From the NCBI GenBank assembly GCA_002005505.1, contig KV908561.1, positions 67,512 to 80,011 of the forward strand: a stretch of DNA of 12,500 bases. The letters run 5' to 3'. Of the stretch, positions 1-12,500 are shown piece by piece (positions within the stretch are counted from its first letter, which is position 1; every line of letters starts with the position of its first letter). Source of the stretch: Botryococcus braunii (Eukaryota > Chlorophyta > Trebouxiophyceae). Below the pieces are notes generated by a model. The model did not search any database. It was given only the letters and a program-made list of their open reading frames with translations, and was not told the origin of the DNA. Position numbers and translations under genes: made by a program.

Positions 1-12500
<12,500 letters not shown>

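Overview
The window is eukaryotic genomic DNA lying inside one large, intron-rich gene on the + strand. Twelve short coding blocks between 413 and 11979 splice into about 850 residues of HEAT-repeat protein. These align almost without gaps, as recalled from family knowledge, to the C-terminal half of GCN1 (GCN1L1; ILITHYIA in plants), the ribosome-bound activator of the eIF2-alpha kinase GCN2. Neither gene end is present: the window opens in an intron and closes in an intron after an exon that stops mid-codon. I see no other gene I can name, no tRNA or rRNA, no CRISPR array and no bacterial features.

Organism: exons are GC-rich and about 80% of the window is intron. Several protein stretches look closer to plant than to animal GCN1, for example the pieces around RQQMAGRCLGELVRKMGG and RDRARRKRHSVTTLPGFCLPK. 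A microalga or other plant-like protist is my best guess, but I cannot resolve the lineage. The splice sites are unusual. Seven of twelve donors begin GTGCG, eleven of twelve have C at +4, one intron appears to be GC-AG, and most acceptors end in GCAG without a clear polypyrimidine tract.

Layout: 1-412 intron; exon 1 413-586; exon 2 1557-1745; exon 3 2209-2427; exon 4 3085-3201; exon 5 4042-4201; exon 6 4911-5411; exon 7 6476-6743 (3' end uncertain); exon 8 7844-8092 (5' end uncertain); exon 9 9062-9161; exon 10 10309-10463; exon 11 11297-11531; exon 12 11799-11979; then intron to the end. Eleven of the thirteen intron segments are longer than 400 bases.

The introns are loaded with dinucleotide tracts, mostly TG followed by GA on the sense strand. 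They also hold a 42-bp minisatellite with a three-unit higher-order pattern (8334-8810), a perfect 49-bp duplication, two diverged tandem duplications (one copying the 3' end of exon 10 with an internal stop), a 51-base T run, a long G-rich stretch and several inverted repeats. The most informative observations are the atypical splice signals, the one-base mismatch at the exon 7/8 junction, the exon-10 remnant and the ordered minisatellite.
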